64,000 nucleotides of DNA, taken from assembly GCF_001294645.1 (NCBI RefSeq), contig NZ_CP011868.1, positions 4,030,001 to 4,094,000 of the forward strand, given 5' to 3'. Each line of letters opens with the position of its first letter. Position 1 is the first letter of the stretch. Shown piece after piece: positions 9,121 through 17,610 of the stretch. The position numbers and the translations under genes are program-made. The notes under the pieces are model-generated. The model saw only the letters and a program-made list of their open reading frames with translations, ran no database searches and was not told where the DNA came from. Source of the stretch: Pseudonocardia sp. HH130629-09 (GTDB lineage Bacteria; Actinomycetota; Actinomycetes; Mycobacteriales; Pseudonocardiaceae).

Positions 9121-10544
9121 CGGGGACGAGTCACACGGACGCCGCCGGCGAGGAGATGAACGCCTTCGAGACCGTCATGTGGCGGATCGAGTCGGATCCC
9201 GCACTGCGGACACCGGCCATGGCCTGTCTCGAGCTCGACGCCGTTCCGGACCACGCCCGGCTGGCCGCCGTGCACGAGGCCGCCGTCGCCATCGTCCCCC
9301 GGCTCGGCCAGCGGGTCGTGGAGCCGGTGCTGGGCCTCGGGGTACCGCGGTGGACGACCGACCCGGAGATGGACCTCCGGTTCCACCTGCGCCGCCACCA
9401 GCTCCCGGCCCGCGGCGGCTGGACGGAGCTGATGGAGGGGCTGTCCCAGTTCTACATGAGCCCGCTCGACCGGGCCCGGTCCCCGTGGGAGGCGCTCCTG
9501 GTGGAGGGTCTCCCCCGCGGCCGCGCCCTGTACGCGCTAAAGATGCACCACGCCGTCACCGACGGTCTGGGCGTGATGCAGCACCTGGCGCGCATCCTGG
9601 CGCCGGAGCGGCAGGACGACGTGCCGGGCGGCCTGCGGCCGGCGCACCTGCAGACACCTCCCATGTCGCCCTACGAGGCCCTGGTCGCCCAGGCCCGTGC
9701 CGACCTCGGCCGCGTGACCGGCGAGGTGGGCAGGCTGGGCTCGGCCGGGCTGCGGTCGCTGGCCGCGCCGTTCTCGATGGCCGGGGCGGTGTCCCGGTAC
9801 GTGTCGTCCCTGGGCCGGGTGCTCGCTCCCCCGGCCGCCGAGAACTCGGCGCTGCTCGCCGAGCGGGGCCTGACCCTCCGGCTCGCCGCCGTCGACGTCC
9901 CGTTCGACCGGCTCAGGGCGGCGGCGAAGGCCGCGGGCGGCAGCGTGAACGACGCGTTCCTGGCCGGGCTGCTCGGCGGGTACCGTCTCTTCCACGAGCG
10001 TTCCGGGGCACCGCCCCCGGAGGCCGTCCCGACCGCCATGCCGATCTCGCTGCGCCGGCCCGACGATCCCGAGGGCGGGAACCGCATCGCCTCGGCCCGG
10101 TTCGCCGGTCCGATGGCCGAGACCGACGTGGTCCGCCGGGTCGAGCGGATCCGGGCCGTGGTGTCCGAGGTCCGGGAGGAGCCGGCGGTCGACGTGATCG
10201 GCCTGTTCGCGCCGCTGCTCGGCCGCATGCCCGGCGCGCTCGCCGCGATCCTCGCCGGGCCGATGACGAAGGGCAACGACCTGCACGCCAGCAACGTGCC
10301 GGGGCTGCAGGGGGACCACTACCTCGCGGGCGCCCGGGTCGAACGGTTCTACGGCTACGGCCCGCTCGGCGGGGGTGCCTCGCTGATCACGCTGGTCAGC
10401 CACGGTTCCACCGCCTGCATCGGGGTCGGGCTCGACACCGCGGCCTTCGCCGACGGCGACCTGTACCTGCAGTGCCTGGTGGACGGGTTCACCGAGGTGC
10501 TCGACCTGGCGCCGGGCACCGCGACGCCGACGCTGCGCGGATGA
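9117..10544 (+). CDS. Wax ester synthase/diacylglycerol acyltransferase-like protein
   Basis: WS/DGAT-family acyltransferase (475 residues from GTG 9117), which would esterify acyl-CoA onto an alcohol or diacylglycerol. The catalytic HHxxxDG motif is present as HHAVTDG at about residues 144-150, and the C-terminal DUF1298-like half has the SNVPG element. GTG 9117 overlaps the mceG stop as GTGA; ATG 9156 is an alternative start but its GAGGAG abuts it. Location directly after the Mce ATPase suggests coupling of lipid import to storage or remodelling. Confidence 0.85.
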   Translation: MTGTSHTDAAGEEMNAFETVMWRIESDPALRTPAMACLELDAVPDHARLAAVHEAAVAIVPRLGQRVVEPVLGLGVPRWTTDPEMDLRFHLRRHQLPARGGWTELMEGLSQFYMSPLDRARSPWEALLVEGLPRGRALYALKMHHAVTDGLGVMQHLARILAPERQDDVPGGLRPAHLQTPPMSPYEALVAQARADLGRVTGEVGRLGSAGLRSLAAPFSMAGAVSRYVSSLGRVLAPPAAENSALLAERGLTLRLAAVDVPFDRLRAAAKAAGGSVNDAFLAGLLGGYRLFHERSGAPPPEAVPTAMPISLRRPDDPEGGNRIASARFAGPMAETDVVRRVERIRAVVSEVREEPAVDVIGLFAPLLGRMPGALAAILAGPMTKGNDLHASNVPGLQGDHYLAGARVERFYGYGPLGGGASLITLVSHGSTACIGVGLDTAAFADGDLYLQCLVDGFTEVLDLAPGTATPTLRG

Positions 10545-11602
10545 CGGCCGAGCACCACGGCCGTCCGCGGGCGGCGGCCCACCCCGAGGGTCCGGAGCCG
10601 GTGGGCGTGCTCGTCACGGAGCACCACCGGCCGAGCATCCGGTCCCGCGTCCTGACGGCCGTCATGGACCAGCTCATGGCCCGGGCCCTGCGCGCCCTGA
10701 CCGGCGACACGCTGACCCGGGCGCTGCGGGACCGGCTGGCCCGCTTCGACGAGTGGGCCGCCCACGTGCCGGTGCCCTGGGGCGCACGGGTCGGCCGCAC
10801 CTCGGTCAACGGCCTCCCCGCGGAGTGGTCGGTCGGGCGGGGCGTGCGGGACCCCGACGCCGTCGTCCTCTACTTGCACGGCGGGGGCTGGCTGTTCGGT
10901 GGCCTGAACTCGCACCGCTCGCTGGTCTCCCGGCTGTCGTCGGCGTCCGGGCAGGCCGCCCTGGCGGTGGCCTACCGGATGGTCCCGGAGGTGTCGCTGG
11001 ACCAGGAGATCGAGGACTGCCTCGACGCCTACCGGTGGCTGCTCGCCCGCGGGATCGCGCCGGGGCGCATCGCGATCGCCGGCGACTCCGCCGGCGGGCA
11101 CCTCGCCGTCGCGACCGCCCTGCGTGCCCGGGAACGCGGCCTGCCCCGGCCGGCGGCCGTCGTCGGGATGTCCGGGGTCTACGACCTCGACACCGCCGCG
11201 CGGGCCGCGCTCGATCCCGGCGACGATCCGACCGGGTCGGCGGCCGCCCTCCAGTGGATGATCGAGATGATCCTGGCCGGGGACGCGCCGGACCGGTACT
11301 CGCCCCTGCGGGCGGACCTCGCGGACCTGCCGCCCACCCTGCTGACCGTCGGTTCCGCCGAGGTGCTGCGGGAGGAGACCGAGCAGCTCGCGCGCCGCCT
11401 CGCCGCCGCGGGGGCCCACTGCGTGCTCGAGATCTGGCACGGCCAGCCGCACGTGTTCCAGGTGTTCGCGCCGGTGCTCCCGGAGGCCGCGCGCTCGCTC
11501 GACCGCATCGGGACGTTCCTGCGCTCGGCCTTCGCCGGCACCGCACGGCCGCTGCCCGGACGGTCCCGCCGCGCTCCGGCGGACCTGGACGACAAAACCT
11601 AA
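10541..11602 (+). CDS. Alpha/beta hydrolase, hormone-sensitive-lipase-like esterase
   Basis: A 353-residue HSL-family (group IV) esterase. Oxyanion motif HGGGW at 113-117, nucleophile motif GDSAGG at 181-186 (Ser183), and catalytic His in HGQPHVF. Where the family usually has Asp (DPLRDE-like) the sequence reads GSAEVLREE, so the acid would be Glu. The start ATG overlaps the acyltransferase stop as ATGA, so the two are co-translated and probably act on the same ester pool. Substrate unknown. Confidence 0.87.
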   Translation: MTAEHHGRPRAAAHPEGPEPVGVLVTEHHRPSIRSRVLTAVMDQLMARALRALTGDTLTRALRDRLARFDEWAAHVPVPWGARVGRTSVNGLPAEWSVGRGVRDPDAVVLYLHGGGWLFGGLNSHRSLVSRLSSASGQAALAVAYRMVPEVSLDQEIEDCLDAYRWLLARGIAPGRIAIAGDSAGGHLAVATALRARERGLPRPAAVVGMSGVYDLDTAARAALDPGDDPTGSAAALQWMIEMILAGDAPDRYSPLRADLADLPPTLLTVGSAEVLREETEQLARRLAAAGAHCVLEIWHGQPHVFQVFAPVLPEAARSLDRIGTFLRSAFAGTARPLPGRSRRAPADLDDKT

Positions 11603-11606
11603 CGAC

Positions 11607-11612
11607 TATAGA
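11607..11612 (+). promoter_or_regulatory. Candidate -10 element for a leaderless transcript
   Basis: TATAGA lies nine bases before ATG 11621, with no recognisable ribosome site in between. This spacing would place the transcription start at or beside the start codon, giving a leaderless mRNA, which is common in actinobacteria. No convincing -35 was seen. Confidence 0.4.
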
Positions 11613-11620
11613 ATTCGGCC

Positions 11621-13891
11621 ATGTCCACCCGCCCGTCGACCGTCCCGCTCCCCGACCCGGGACCGGGCGTCCCGCGCACCGTCCCGCGCGGGTGCCCGCT
11701 CTGCGAGGCGATGTGCGGGCTGGCGGTCACCCTCGACGCCGACGACCGCGTGGTCACGGTCCGCGGCGACGACCACGACGTCTACAGCGCGGGCTACCTC
11801 TGCCCCAAGGGGGCGTCGCTCGGCGCGGTCGACGACGACCCCGACCGGTTGACCCGGCCGCTCGTGCGGCGCGACGGGGAGCTGCGCCCCGCGACCTGGG
11901 ACGAGGCGTTCGCCGAGGTGGACCGGCTGCTGGGGCCGCTGCTCGCCACGGACCGCGACACCGTCGCCGCCTACATCGGCAACCCGACCGGCCACAACGT
12001 CGCCTTCACCCTGCTGGCGGGCAGGCTCGCGCGGTCACTGGGGAGTGCCCAGACCTACTCGCCGGCCACCATGGACCAGCTGCCCCAGACCGTGACCGCA
12101 GCCCTGCTGTTCGGCGAGCCCAGCAGCATCCCGGTGCCCGATCTCGACACCACCGACCTGCTCGTGATCGTCGGCGGCAACCCGCTGGTGTCCAACGGCA
12201 GCGTCGGAGCCTCGCCGGACTACCGCGGCAAGCTGCGGGCCCTGCGGGCGCGCGGCGGCCGGCTCGTCGTCGTCGACCCGGCGCGGACCGCGACCGCCGA
12301 CGTCGCCGACGACCACCTGAGGGTGCGGCCGGGCACCGACCTGTTCCTGCTGCTCGGCCTGCTGCACGTGGTGATCACCGAGGACCGGGTCCGGCTGCGG
12401 GCCGCGGAGGGCCGCGTCTCCGGACTCGCGGAGCTCCGCACCGCGGTCGCGCCCTGGACACCCGAGGCCGCGGCCCGCGCCTGCGGGATCGCACCGGACG
12501 CGATCGTCCGGCTCGCCCGCGAGCTCGCCGGGACCGGACGCGCCGCGGTGTACGGGCGGCTCGGCACCACGCTCAACCGGCACGGCACCCTGACCTGCTG
12601 GGCGCTGCAGGTCCTGAACGTCGTGTGCGGTCACCTCGACCGTCCGGGCGGGCTGCAGTTCACCCGTCCCGTCACCGGTTCCCCCACCACCCGGCGGGCG
12701 ACCAGGCCCCCGCGACCCTTCACCACCGGGCGGTACCGCACCCGGGTCGGCGGGCACCCCGAGGTGCTCGGCGAGCTCCCGGTCGCCGCGCTGGCGGAGG
12801 AGATCCTGACCCCCGGTCCGGGCCGTGTCCGCGGGATGGTGGTCTACGGCGGCAACCTCGCCCGGTCCATGCCGGACTCGACGAGCATGCAGCGGGCCCT
12901 CGCCGACCTCGACGCGCTCGTCTGCGTCGACCCCTATCTCAACGAGACCACCCGGTACGCCGACGTGATCCTCCCGCCGCCGGGCTCGCTCACCCGCGAC
13001 CACTTCGACCTGGTGCTCTACCAGTTCGCGCAGCGGAACTTCGCGCGGTTCTCCCGGCCCGCCCGGCCGGTGCCCGACGGGATGATCCCGGAGTGGGAGA
13101 TCCTGCTGCGGCTCTGCGCGATCTACGAGGGCCGCGGCCCCGGCGCCGACCCCGGGCTCGTCGACGACGAGATCGCCGCGTCGCTGCGGGCCTCGGTCGC
13201 GCGCGGGCTCGACACCGGCGAGGACGGGATCGTCACCGACTTCCCGGAGCGGGGACCGCGCAGGCTGCTCGACCTGCGCATCCGGTCCGGCCCCTACGGC
13301 GACCACTTCGGCCGCGTACCGGGCGGGCTCACGCTGGCCCGGCTGCTCGGCTCGCCGCACGGGATCGACCTCGGTCCGCTGGGCCCCCGGCTCGACGAGG
13401 TGATCCGCACCCCCTCCGGCACGATCGAGCTCGCACCGGCGCAGGTGCTCGACGCGCTCGCCGGCGTCGCCGCCCCGGTGGCCGAGCCCGGGACGCTGCT
13501 GCTGATCGGGCGTCGTGACCTGCGGTCGAAGAACTCCTGGCTGCACAACGTGGACCGGCTCGCACGGGGCCCGGAGCGCGCGATGCTCTACGTCTCCCCC
13601 GGCGACGCCCACGAGCTCGGCGTCGACGACGGCGGGACGGTCTCGGTCGGCTCGGCCGCCGGGCGGATCCGGGTCCCGGTGCGGCTCACCGACGAGGTGC
13701 CGGACGGCGTGTGCTCGCTGCCGCACGGCTGGGGTCACGACGACGACCACGCCCGGCTCCACGTCGCGGCGCGGCAGCCGGGGGTCAACAGCAACACCCT
13801 CACCGACGGCTCGGTGCTCGACCCGCTGTCGGGCACCGTCCAGATGAACGCCGTCCCCGTCCGCGTCGAACCGGCGCCCCGCGGCTCCTGA
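11621..13891 (+). CDS. Molybdopterin-dependent oxidoreductase (DMSO reductase superfamily)
   Basis: A 756-residue Mo/W-bisPGD enzyme. An N-terminal 4Fe-4S site is formed by Cys25, Cys28, Cys32 and Cys61 (CPLCEAMC ... CPKG). Central molybdopterin-binding folds carry VGGNPLVSNGS and YGGNLARSMPDS, and the C-terminal dinucleotide-binding domain has SLPHGWGH. No twin-arginine signal is visible, so it is probably cytoplasmic. It is a paralogue of the disrupted enzyme at 33508-35752, which lies beside a ferredoxin-type reductase. Formate-dehydrogenase- or thiosulfate-reductase-like annotation would be guesswork; the substrate is unknown. Confidence 0.85.
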   Translation: MSTRPSTVPLPDPGPGVPRTVPRGCPLCEAMCGLAVTLDADDRVVTVRGDDHDVYSAGYLCPKGASLGAVDDDPDRLTRPLVRRDGELRPATWDEAFAEVDRLLGPLLATDRDTVAAYIGNPTGHNVAFTLLAGRLARSLGSAQTYSPATMDQLPQTVTAALLFGEPSSIPVPDLDTTDLLVIVGGNPLVSNGSVGASPDYRGKLRALRARGGRLVVVDPARTATADVADDHLRVRPGTDLFLLLGLLHVVITEDRVRLRAAEGRVSGLAELRTAVAPWTPEAAARACGIAPDAIVRLARELAGTGRAAVYGRLGTTLNRHGTLTCWALQVLNVVCGHLDRPGGLQFTRPVTGSPTTRRATRPPRPFTTGRYRTRVGGHPEVLGELPVAALAEEILTPGPGRVRGMVVYGGNLARSMPDSTSMQRALADLDALVCVDPYLNETTRYADVILPPPGSLTRDHFDLVLYQFAQRNFARFSRPARPVPDGMIPEWEILLRLCAIYEGRGPGADPGLVDDEIAASLRASVARGLDTGEDGIVTDFPERGPRRLLDLRIRSGPYGDHFGRVPGGLTLARLLGSPHGIDLGPLGPRLDEVIRTPSGTIELAPAQVLDALAGVAAPVAEPGTLLLIGRRDLRSKNSWLHNVDRLARGPERAMLYVSPGDAHELGVDDGGTVSVGSAAGRIRVPVRLTDEVPDGVCSLPHGWGHDDDHARLHVAARQPGVNSNTLTDGSVLDPLSGTVQMNAVPVRVEPAPRGS

Positions 13892-13944
13892 CCCCTGCAC
13901 GGGGCGCGGCTGTGCGGCGAGCCACCCCCGCGAGCGCCGCGGGG

Positions 13945-13961
13945 ACGGTGATAATGACCGT
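13945..13961. promoter_or_regulatory. Inverted repeat overlapping the -10 of a TetR gene
   Basis: ACGGT (13945-13949) and ACCGT (13957-13961) flank GATAATG. GATAAT at 13950-13955 is a good -10 hexamer seven bases before the ATG of the TetR gene, implying a leaderless transcript. An operator placed on the -10 fits autorepression. Confidence 0.5.
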
Positions 13962-14651
13962 ATGCCACGCCCGGCCAGCCCTCTGATCAGGTACGACTCG
14001 GTGATCTCGACGTCGCTGGAGATCATCGACGCGGAAGGTCTGGAGGCGTTCAGCCTGCCCCGGCTGGCCCGTGCGCTCAACGTGCGCGCGCCCTCGCTCT
14101 ACCACCACTTCGCGGACAAGGCCGAGATCCTCCGGGGCGTCGCCCGCGCCATCGTGGTGGAGACCCGGATGCCCGACTCCCGGACGACCCCGAACTGGAT
14201 CGAGTGGTTCGTCGCGCTGAGCCTCAACTTCCGGCACGCCGTGCTGCGGCACCGCAACGCGGCACCGGTGCTGCTCCGGTTCATGCCCCGCGACGTGCTG
14301 ATCCGCACCTACGAGCAGAGCGCGCGCTTCCTGACCGCCGTCGGGGTCCCGGCCGACCAGTGCGTCCTGCTCCTCGACGGGCTGGACAAGCTGACGCTCG
14401 GCGCCGCGATCGCCGAGGCCGCGAAGGACCCGGCCGAGGCGGGCGAGCTCTTCGGCACCGCCGACCCGGAGTCCGAGCCGACACTGGCGAACGCGGTCGC
14501 GCAGAACCGGATGAGCACCGAGGAGGTCTTCGCCGAGACCGTCCGCAGCTTCCTCCGCGGGGCGGCGCCGTACGTCCCGGCCGACGCCCCGCCCCCGGAC
14601 GGCCTGGCCGGCAGGACCGTCGCCGACCTCCGGTCGTCCGAAGCCTCCTGA
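13962..14651 (+). CDS. TetR-family transcriptional regulator
   Basis: A 229-residue regulator. The N-terminal helix-turn-helix (about residues 10-56) contains LPRLARALNVRAPSLYHHFADKAEIL; only its ends matter here, LPRLARAL and SLYHHF. The C-terminal ligand domain is of the TetR_C type common to tetracycline-repressor-like proteins. It starts at ATG 13962 directly behind an operator-like inverted repeat. It is a clear paralogue of the TetR at 37645-38232. Likely targets are the convergent catabolic genes; the ligand is unknown. Confidence 0.88.
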   Translation: MPRPASPLIRYDSVISTSLEIIDAEGLEAFSLPRLARALNVRAPSLYHHFADKAEILRGVARAIVVETRMPDSRTTPNWIEWFVALSLNFRHAVLRHRNAAPVLLRFMPRDVLIRTYEQSARFLTAVGVPADQCVLLLDGLDKLTLGAAIAEAAKDPAEAGELFGTADPESEPTLANAVAQNRMSTEEVFAETVRSFLRGAAPYVPADAPPPDGLAGRTVADLRSSEAS

Positions 14652-14670
14652 GGCCGCCGGCCCCAGGGGG

Positions 14671-15849
14671 TCAGAGCGTCGACCCGGCCCCGAACACGGT
14701 GGCGCTGACCAGCGGCGCCATCGGCCCGCCGAGCAGCAGCGACACCGCCGCGCCGGGTACCGGGTTGGGCGAGGTCCCGCGGATCTGGCGGACGGCCTCC
14801 ACGATCAGCCCGAAGCCGTGCACGAAGCCCTCGGCGATGTTGCCGCCCGCGGTGTTGAGTGGCAGGCCGCCGTCCGGGGCGATCAGGTTCTCGAAGCGCA
14901 TCACCCGGCCGGCCTCGGCACCCGGCGGCACCAGCCCGACGTCGATCAGCGACGCGACGGCGGGCCCGGAGAAGTTCTCGTAGACCTGGGTGACGTCGAC
15001 CTCGCCGGGCTTGATCCCCGCGCCCTCCCAGAGCCGGGCGACCAGCGCCGGGTGGAAGCCCGCGCTGCTGTACGGGCTCTCGTTCTCGACCGACTCGGTC
15101 CAGGACGAGCTGGAGCCCTGCACCCCGGAGAGCACGTAGGCCGGCTCCTGCCGGAGCCCGCGGGCCCGCGCGGCGCTGGTCACGATGACGGCACCGGCCG
15201 CGTCGTTCTCGCGGGAGCAGTCGTAGAGGCGCAGCGGCTCGGAGATGATCCGGGCGTCGTCGTACACCTCGGGGTCGAGCGGCTTCCCGTAGGCCACGGC
15301 CTCCGGGTTGTTCTGCGCGTGGTGGTACGCGGCGGCCACGAGCGCGCCGAGCGCCTCCCGGGGGACGCCGTCGACCTCGATCATCCGCTGGGTCCGCAGC
15401 GCGCAGATCTGCGCGGGCGCGAAGACACCGTGCGCGCCGTACAGCGGGCCGATGTGGCCCTTGCTGTAGCTCTGCCTGCCCGCGTCGGCCTCGGAGATGC
15501 CACGGTAGACGCAGACCGTCTCGGCCTGCCCCGCGACGACGGCCGCGGCCGCCGCGTTCACCGCGGCGGCCACCCCGCCGCCACCACCGCCCCAGACCAT
15601 GCTGGACCAGCGGACCTCCTTCACGCCGAGCGCCGCACCGACGGCCAGGCCCTCGTTGTCGTCGTTCGCGTAGGAGACGAAGCCGTCGATGTCGTGGGCG
15701 TCGAGGCCCGCGTCGGCGGCCGCGTCGAGGATCGCCCGCAGCGTCAGCTGCAGCGACGACGACGTCGCGGTCCCGCGCTTGTGGAAGGCGGTGTTGGCCG
15801 CCCCCACCACCGCGGTGGCCCCCCGGAAGGACCGGTCGGGTGTGGTCAT
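14671..15849 (-). CDS. SCP2-thiolase-like protein, probable Ltp2-type aldolase
   Basis: A 392-residue thiolase-fold protein of the lipid-transfer/SCP2-thiolase group. The position where thiolases have the nucleophilic Cys is Gly-rich (MVWGGGGGGVAA), so a claisen thiolase reaction is unlikely. The motif QVYENFSGP and the C-terminal NTAGGNIAEGFVHG match the Ltp2-like branch, members of which pair with an OB-fold (DUF35) protein for retro-aldol side-chain cleavage in steroid catabolism. Such a partner is encoded 15 bases upstream. Aldolase function is inferred from the missing Cys and this pairing. Confidence 0.8.
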   Translation of the reverse strand: MTTPDRSFRGATAVVGAANTAFHKRGTATSSSLQLTLRAILDAAADAGLDAHDIDGFVSYANDDNEGLAVGAALGVKEVRWSSMVWGGGGGGVAAAVNAAAAAVVAGQAETVCVYRGISEADAGRQSYSKGHIGPLYGAHGVFAPAQICALRTQRMIEVDGVPREALGALVAAAYHHAQNNPEAVAYGKPLDPEVYDDARIISEPLRLYDCSRENDAAGAVIVTSAARARGLRQEPAYVLSGVQGSSSSWTESVENESPYSSAGFHPALVARLWEGAGIKPGEVDVTQVYENFSGPAVASLIDVGLVPPGAEAGRVMRFENLIAPDGGLPLNTAGGNIAEGFVHGFGLIVEAVRQIRGTSPNPVPGAAVSLLLGGPMAPLVSATVFGAGSTL

Positions 15850-15863
15850 GTCGCTCCGTTCCT

Positions 15864-16607
15864 CTACGACAGGCGCCAGCGGAGCAGCGGGTAGTCCGCC
15901 GTGTCCGCAGCGTCGTCGAACTCCGCCTTCACCTGCTGCCCGATCCGGACGTCGGCGCCGTCGCCGTCGAGCAGCACGCCCACCACGCGACGGTTCCCCG
16001 CCGCGGGCAGCTCCACGGTCACGACCACGTAGGGCAGGTGCCCGGAGACCGAGGGGTGGAACGGCTGCCAGGTGCGGGTCCACGCGTAGACGGTCCCGGC
16101 CGGGTCCACCGACGGCCACTCCAGCTCGTCGTGGTGGCACGACGGGCAGATCGGCCGGGGCGACCAGATCCACTCGTCGCACCGGGGGCAGTGCTGGATC
16201 CGCAGCTCGCCCTGGCGCAGGCCCTCCCAGTGCGGGGTGTCGGACCCGTCCTCGGTCGGCTCCGCGAACGGCGTCCTCGGCGGGGTGTCGGGCACGTTAC
16301 GGACCTGGGTGACCAGCCATGTGCCGTCGATGTCGATCCACCGCGACCGGAACACGGCCTCGTCGCCGCCCGCGCCGCTGTACCGGATGTACGCGCTGTA
16401 GAGCGGGCCGGGGCCGGGCTCGATCGCCACGACCTCGGAGGCGTTCATGCGGTCCGGCGGCCGGGCGGACGCCAGGAGCTGGCCGACCCGGTCGGGACGG
16501 AAGTCCGCCAGGACGGTCTCGTTCTCGCCCGCCGCCACGGCCCGGCCGTGGCGCACGACCACGTCGGCCAGGTCCGCGGGGACGTCGGGGAACCGCACCT
16601 CGGTCAT
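15864..16607 (-). CDS. NTF2-like domain fused to zinc-ribbon/OB-fold (DUF35) protein
   Basis: A 247-residue protein with two parts. Residues 1-105 look like an NTF2/SnoaL-like domain (AGENETVLADF ... RSRWIDIDGTWLVTQV). Residues 125-247 are a DUF35 acyl-CoA-associated domain with a rubredoxin-like zinc ribbon, Cys140, Cys143, Cys154 and Cys157, followed by an OB fold (GTVYAWTRTW ... YVVVTVEL). DUF35 proteins bind thiolase-like partners; the neighbouring thiolase-like gene starts 15 bases downstream. The extra NTF2-like domain is not present in the OB-fold proteins at 25663 and 49901. Confidence 0.8.
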   Translation of the reverse strand: MTEVRFPDVPADLADVVVRHGRAVAAGENETVLADFRPDRVGQLLASARPPDRMNASEVVAIEPGPGPLYSAYIRYSGAGGDEAVFRSRWIDIDGTWLVTQVRNVPDTPPRTPFAEPTEDGSDTPHWEGLRQGELRIQHCPRCDEWIWSPRPICPSCHHDELEWPSVDPAGTVYAWTRTWQPFHPSVSGHLPYVVVTVELPAAGNRRVVGVLLDGDGADVRIGQQVKAEFDDAADTADYPLLRWRLS

Positions 16608-16626
16608 CTCTGCTCCATTCCGGCCC

Positions 16627-17610
16627 TCACCGGACGGCCGGCAACGGTTCGGTGGTCCGGTTGTGCACGGTGTACTGGACGTCGGTCTGGTCGTGGACGA
16701 AACCGAGGGTCCGGGCCTCGTGCACGAGCGGCCGGTCCTCCGAGTCGATCGTGGTGGCGCCGACCCGGAGCCCCGCGTCACGCAGGTACTCCAGCCCGGC
16801 CACCAGCAGGGACCGCACGAGCGGGTCCTCCTCCCGGTCCCGGTCCGGGTCCCGGGTGACGACGGCGACGAGGCGTCCGGCCGTGCCGTACTCCGTCGGC
16901 TCGCCGGACTCGGGGTCGACCCAGACGGCGCCGTCGGGCCGCTCCGCGGATCCGCTGACAAGCAGGACCGTGTCCGCCGGGGGCTCGTGCCTGCGCCCGC
17001 TCGCCGTCCACAGCGCCGCGGCCGCGTCGCGCTCCGCCGCGCCGGCGGCCTGCCGGACCGCGGGACGCCCGGGCTCGGCGCCCGGGTCGACGTCCCGGCC
17101 GATCCGCACCGGCGCGAGCATCTGCCACTCGCGCAGCACGGTGCGGATCCCGTAGCGGCGGAACCGCAGCGACATGCGCAGCGCGGCCGGGTGGTTCGCC
17201 CGGGCCCAGACCCGCAGGCCGGACACGCCGGTGCCCTGCCAGCCGTCGGGGGTGCCGAGCTCCAGGCCGATCTTCTCGATCAGCAGCGTGGTGATGCCGC
17301 GGGACCGGTAGTCCGGCCGGACGAGGTAGGAGACCTCGGCGGTCCCCGCGTCCTCGCCCCGCAGCGGCTCGACCCGGAGGAACCCGGCGAGGCTCGGCAC
17401 CAGCGGGACGTTCCGCCCGGAGCGCTCGTCCGGGAGGAGCCACACCAGCAGGTGCGACGTCCCCGGCTCGATCGGGTCGTCGAGCGAGAGCCGGGGGAAG
17501 CCGGCCTCGGCGTCGGTCTCCGACGCCTCGGCCAGCATCTCCCGAAGCTCCGCCTCGACGTCCGGCTCGAAGCCGGGCCCGCCGGGCCGGTACCACTCGA
17601 AATCGATCAC
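16627..17610 (-). CDS. Mycothiol-synthase-like tandem GNAT acetyltransferase
   Basis: A 327-residue protein built from two GNAT-like halves. The first has the acetyl-CoA loop RPDYRSRGITTLL, and the second ends with ARTLGFVHDQTDVQYTVH, resembling the C-terminal half of MshD. GTG 17610 overlaps the stop of the Rieske gene as GTGA, so it is translationally coupled to an oxygenase. A second Rieske-GNAT pair occurs at 39877-41948. The acyl acceptor is unknown; mycothiol synthase itself is not implied. Confidence 0.75.
   Translation of the reverse strand: MIDFEWYRPGGPGFEPDVEAELREMLAEASETDAEAGFPRLSLDDPIEPGTSHLLVWLLPDERSGRNVPLVPSLAGFLRVEPLRGEDAGTAEVSYLVRPDYRSRGITTLLIEKIGLELGTPDGWQGTGVSGLRVWARANHPAALRMSLRFRRYGIRTVLREWQMLAPVRIGRDVDPGAEPGRPAVRQAAGAAERDAAAALWTASGRRHEPPADTVLLVSGSAERPDGAVWVDPESGEPTEYGTAGRLVAVVTRDPDRDREEDPLVRSLLVAGLEYLRDAGLRVGATTIDSEDRPLVHEARTLGFVHDQTDVQYTVHNRTTEPLPAVR

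Noticed and set aside
14652..14662. GGCC-GCC-GGCC as a terminator between convergent genes
   Set aside because: Four-base self-palindromic arms are expected by chance at this GC content.
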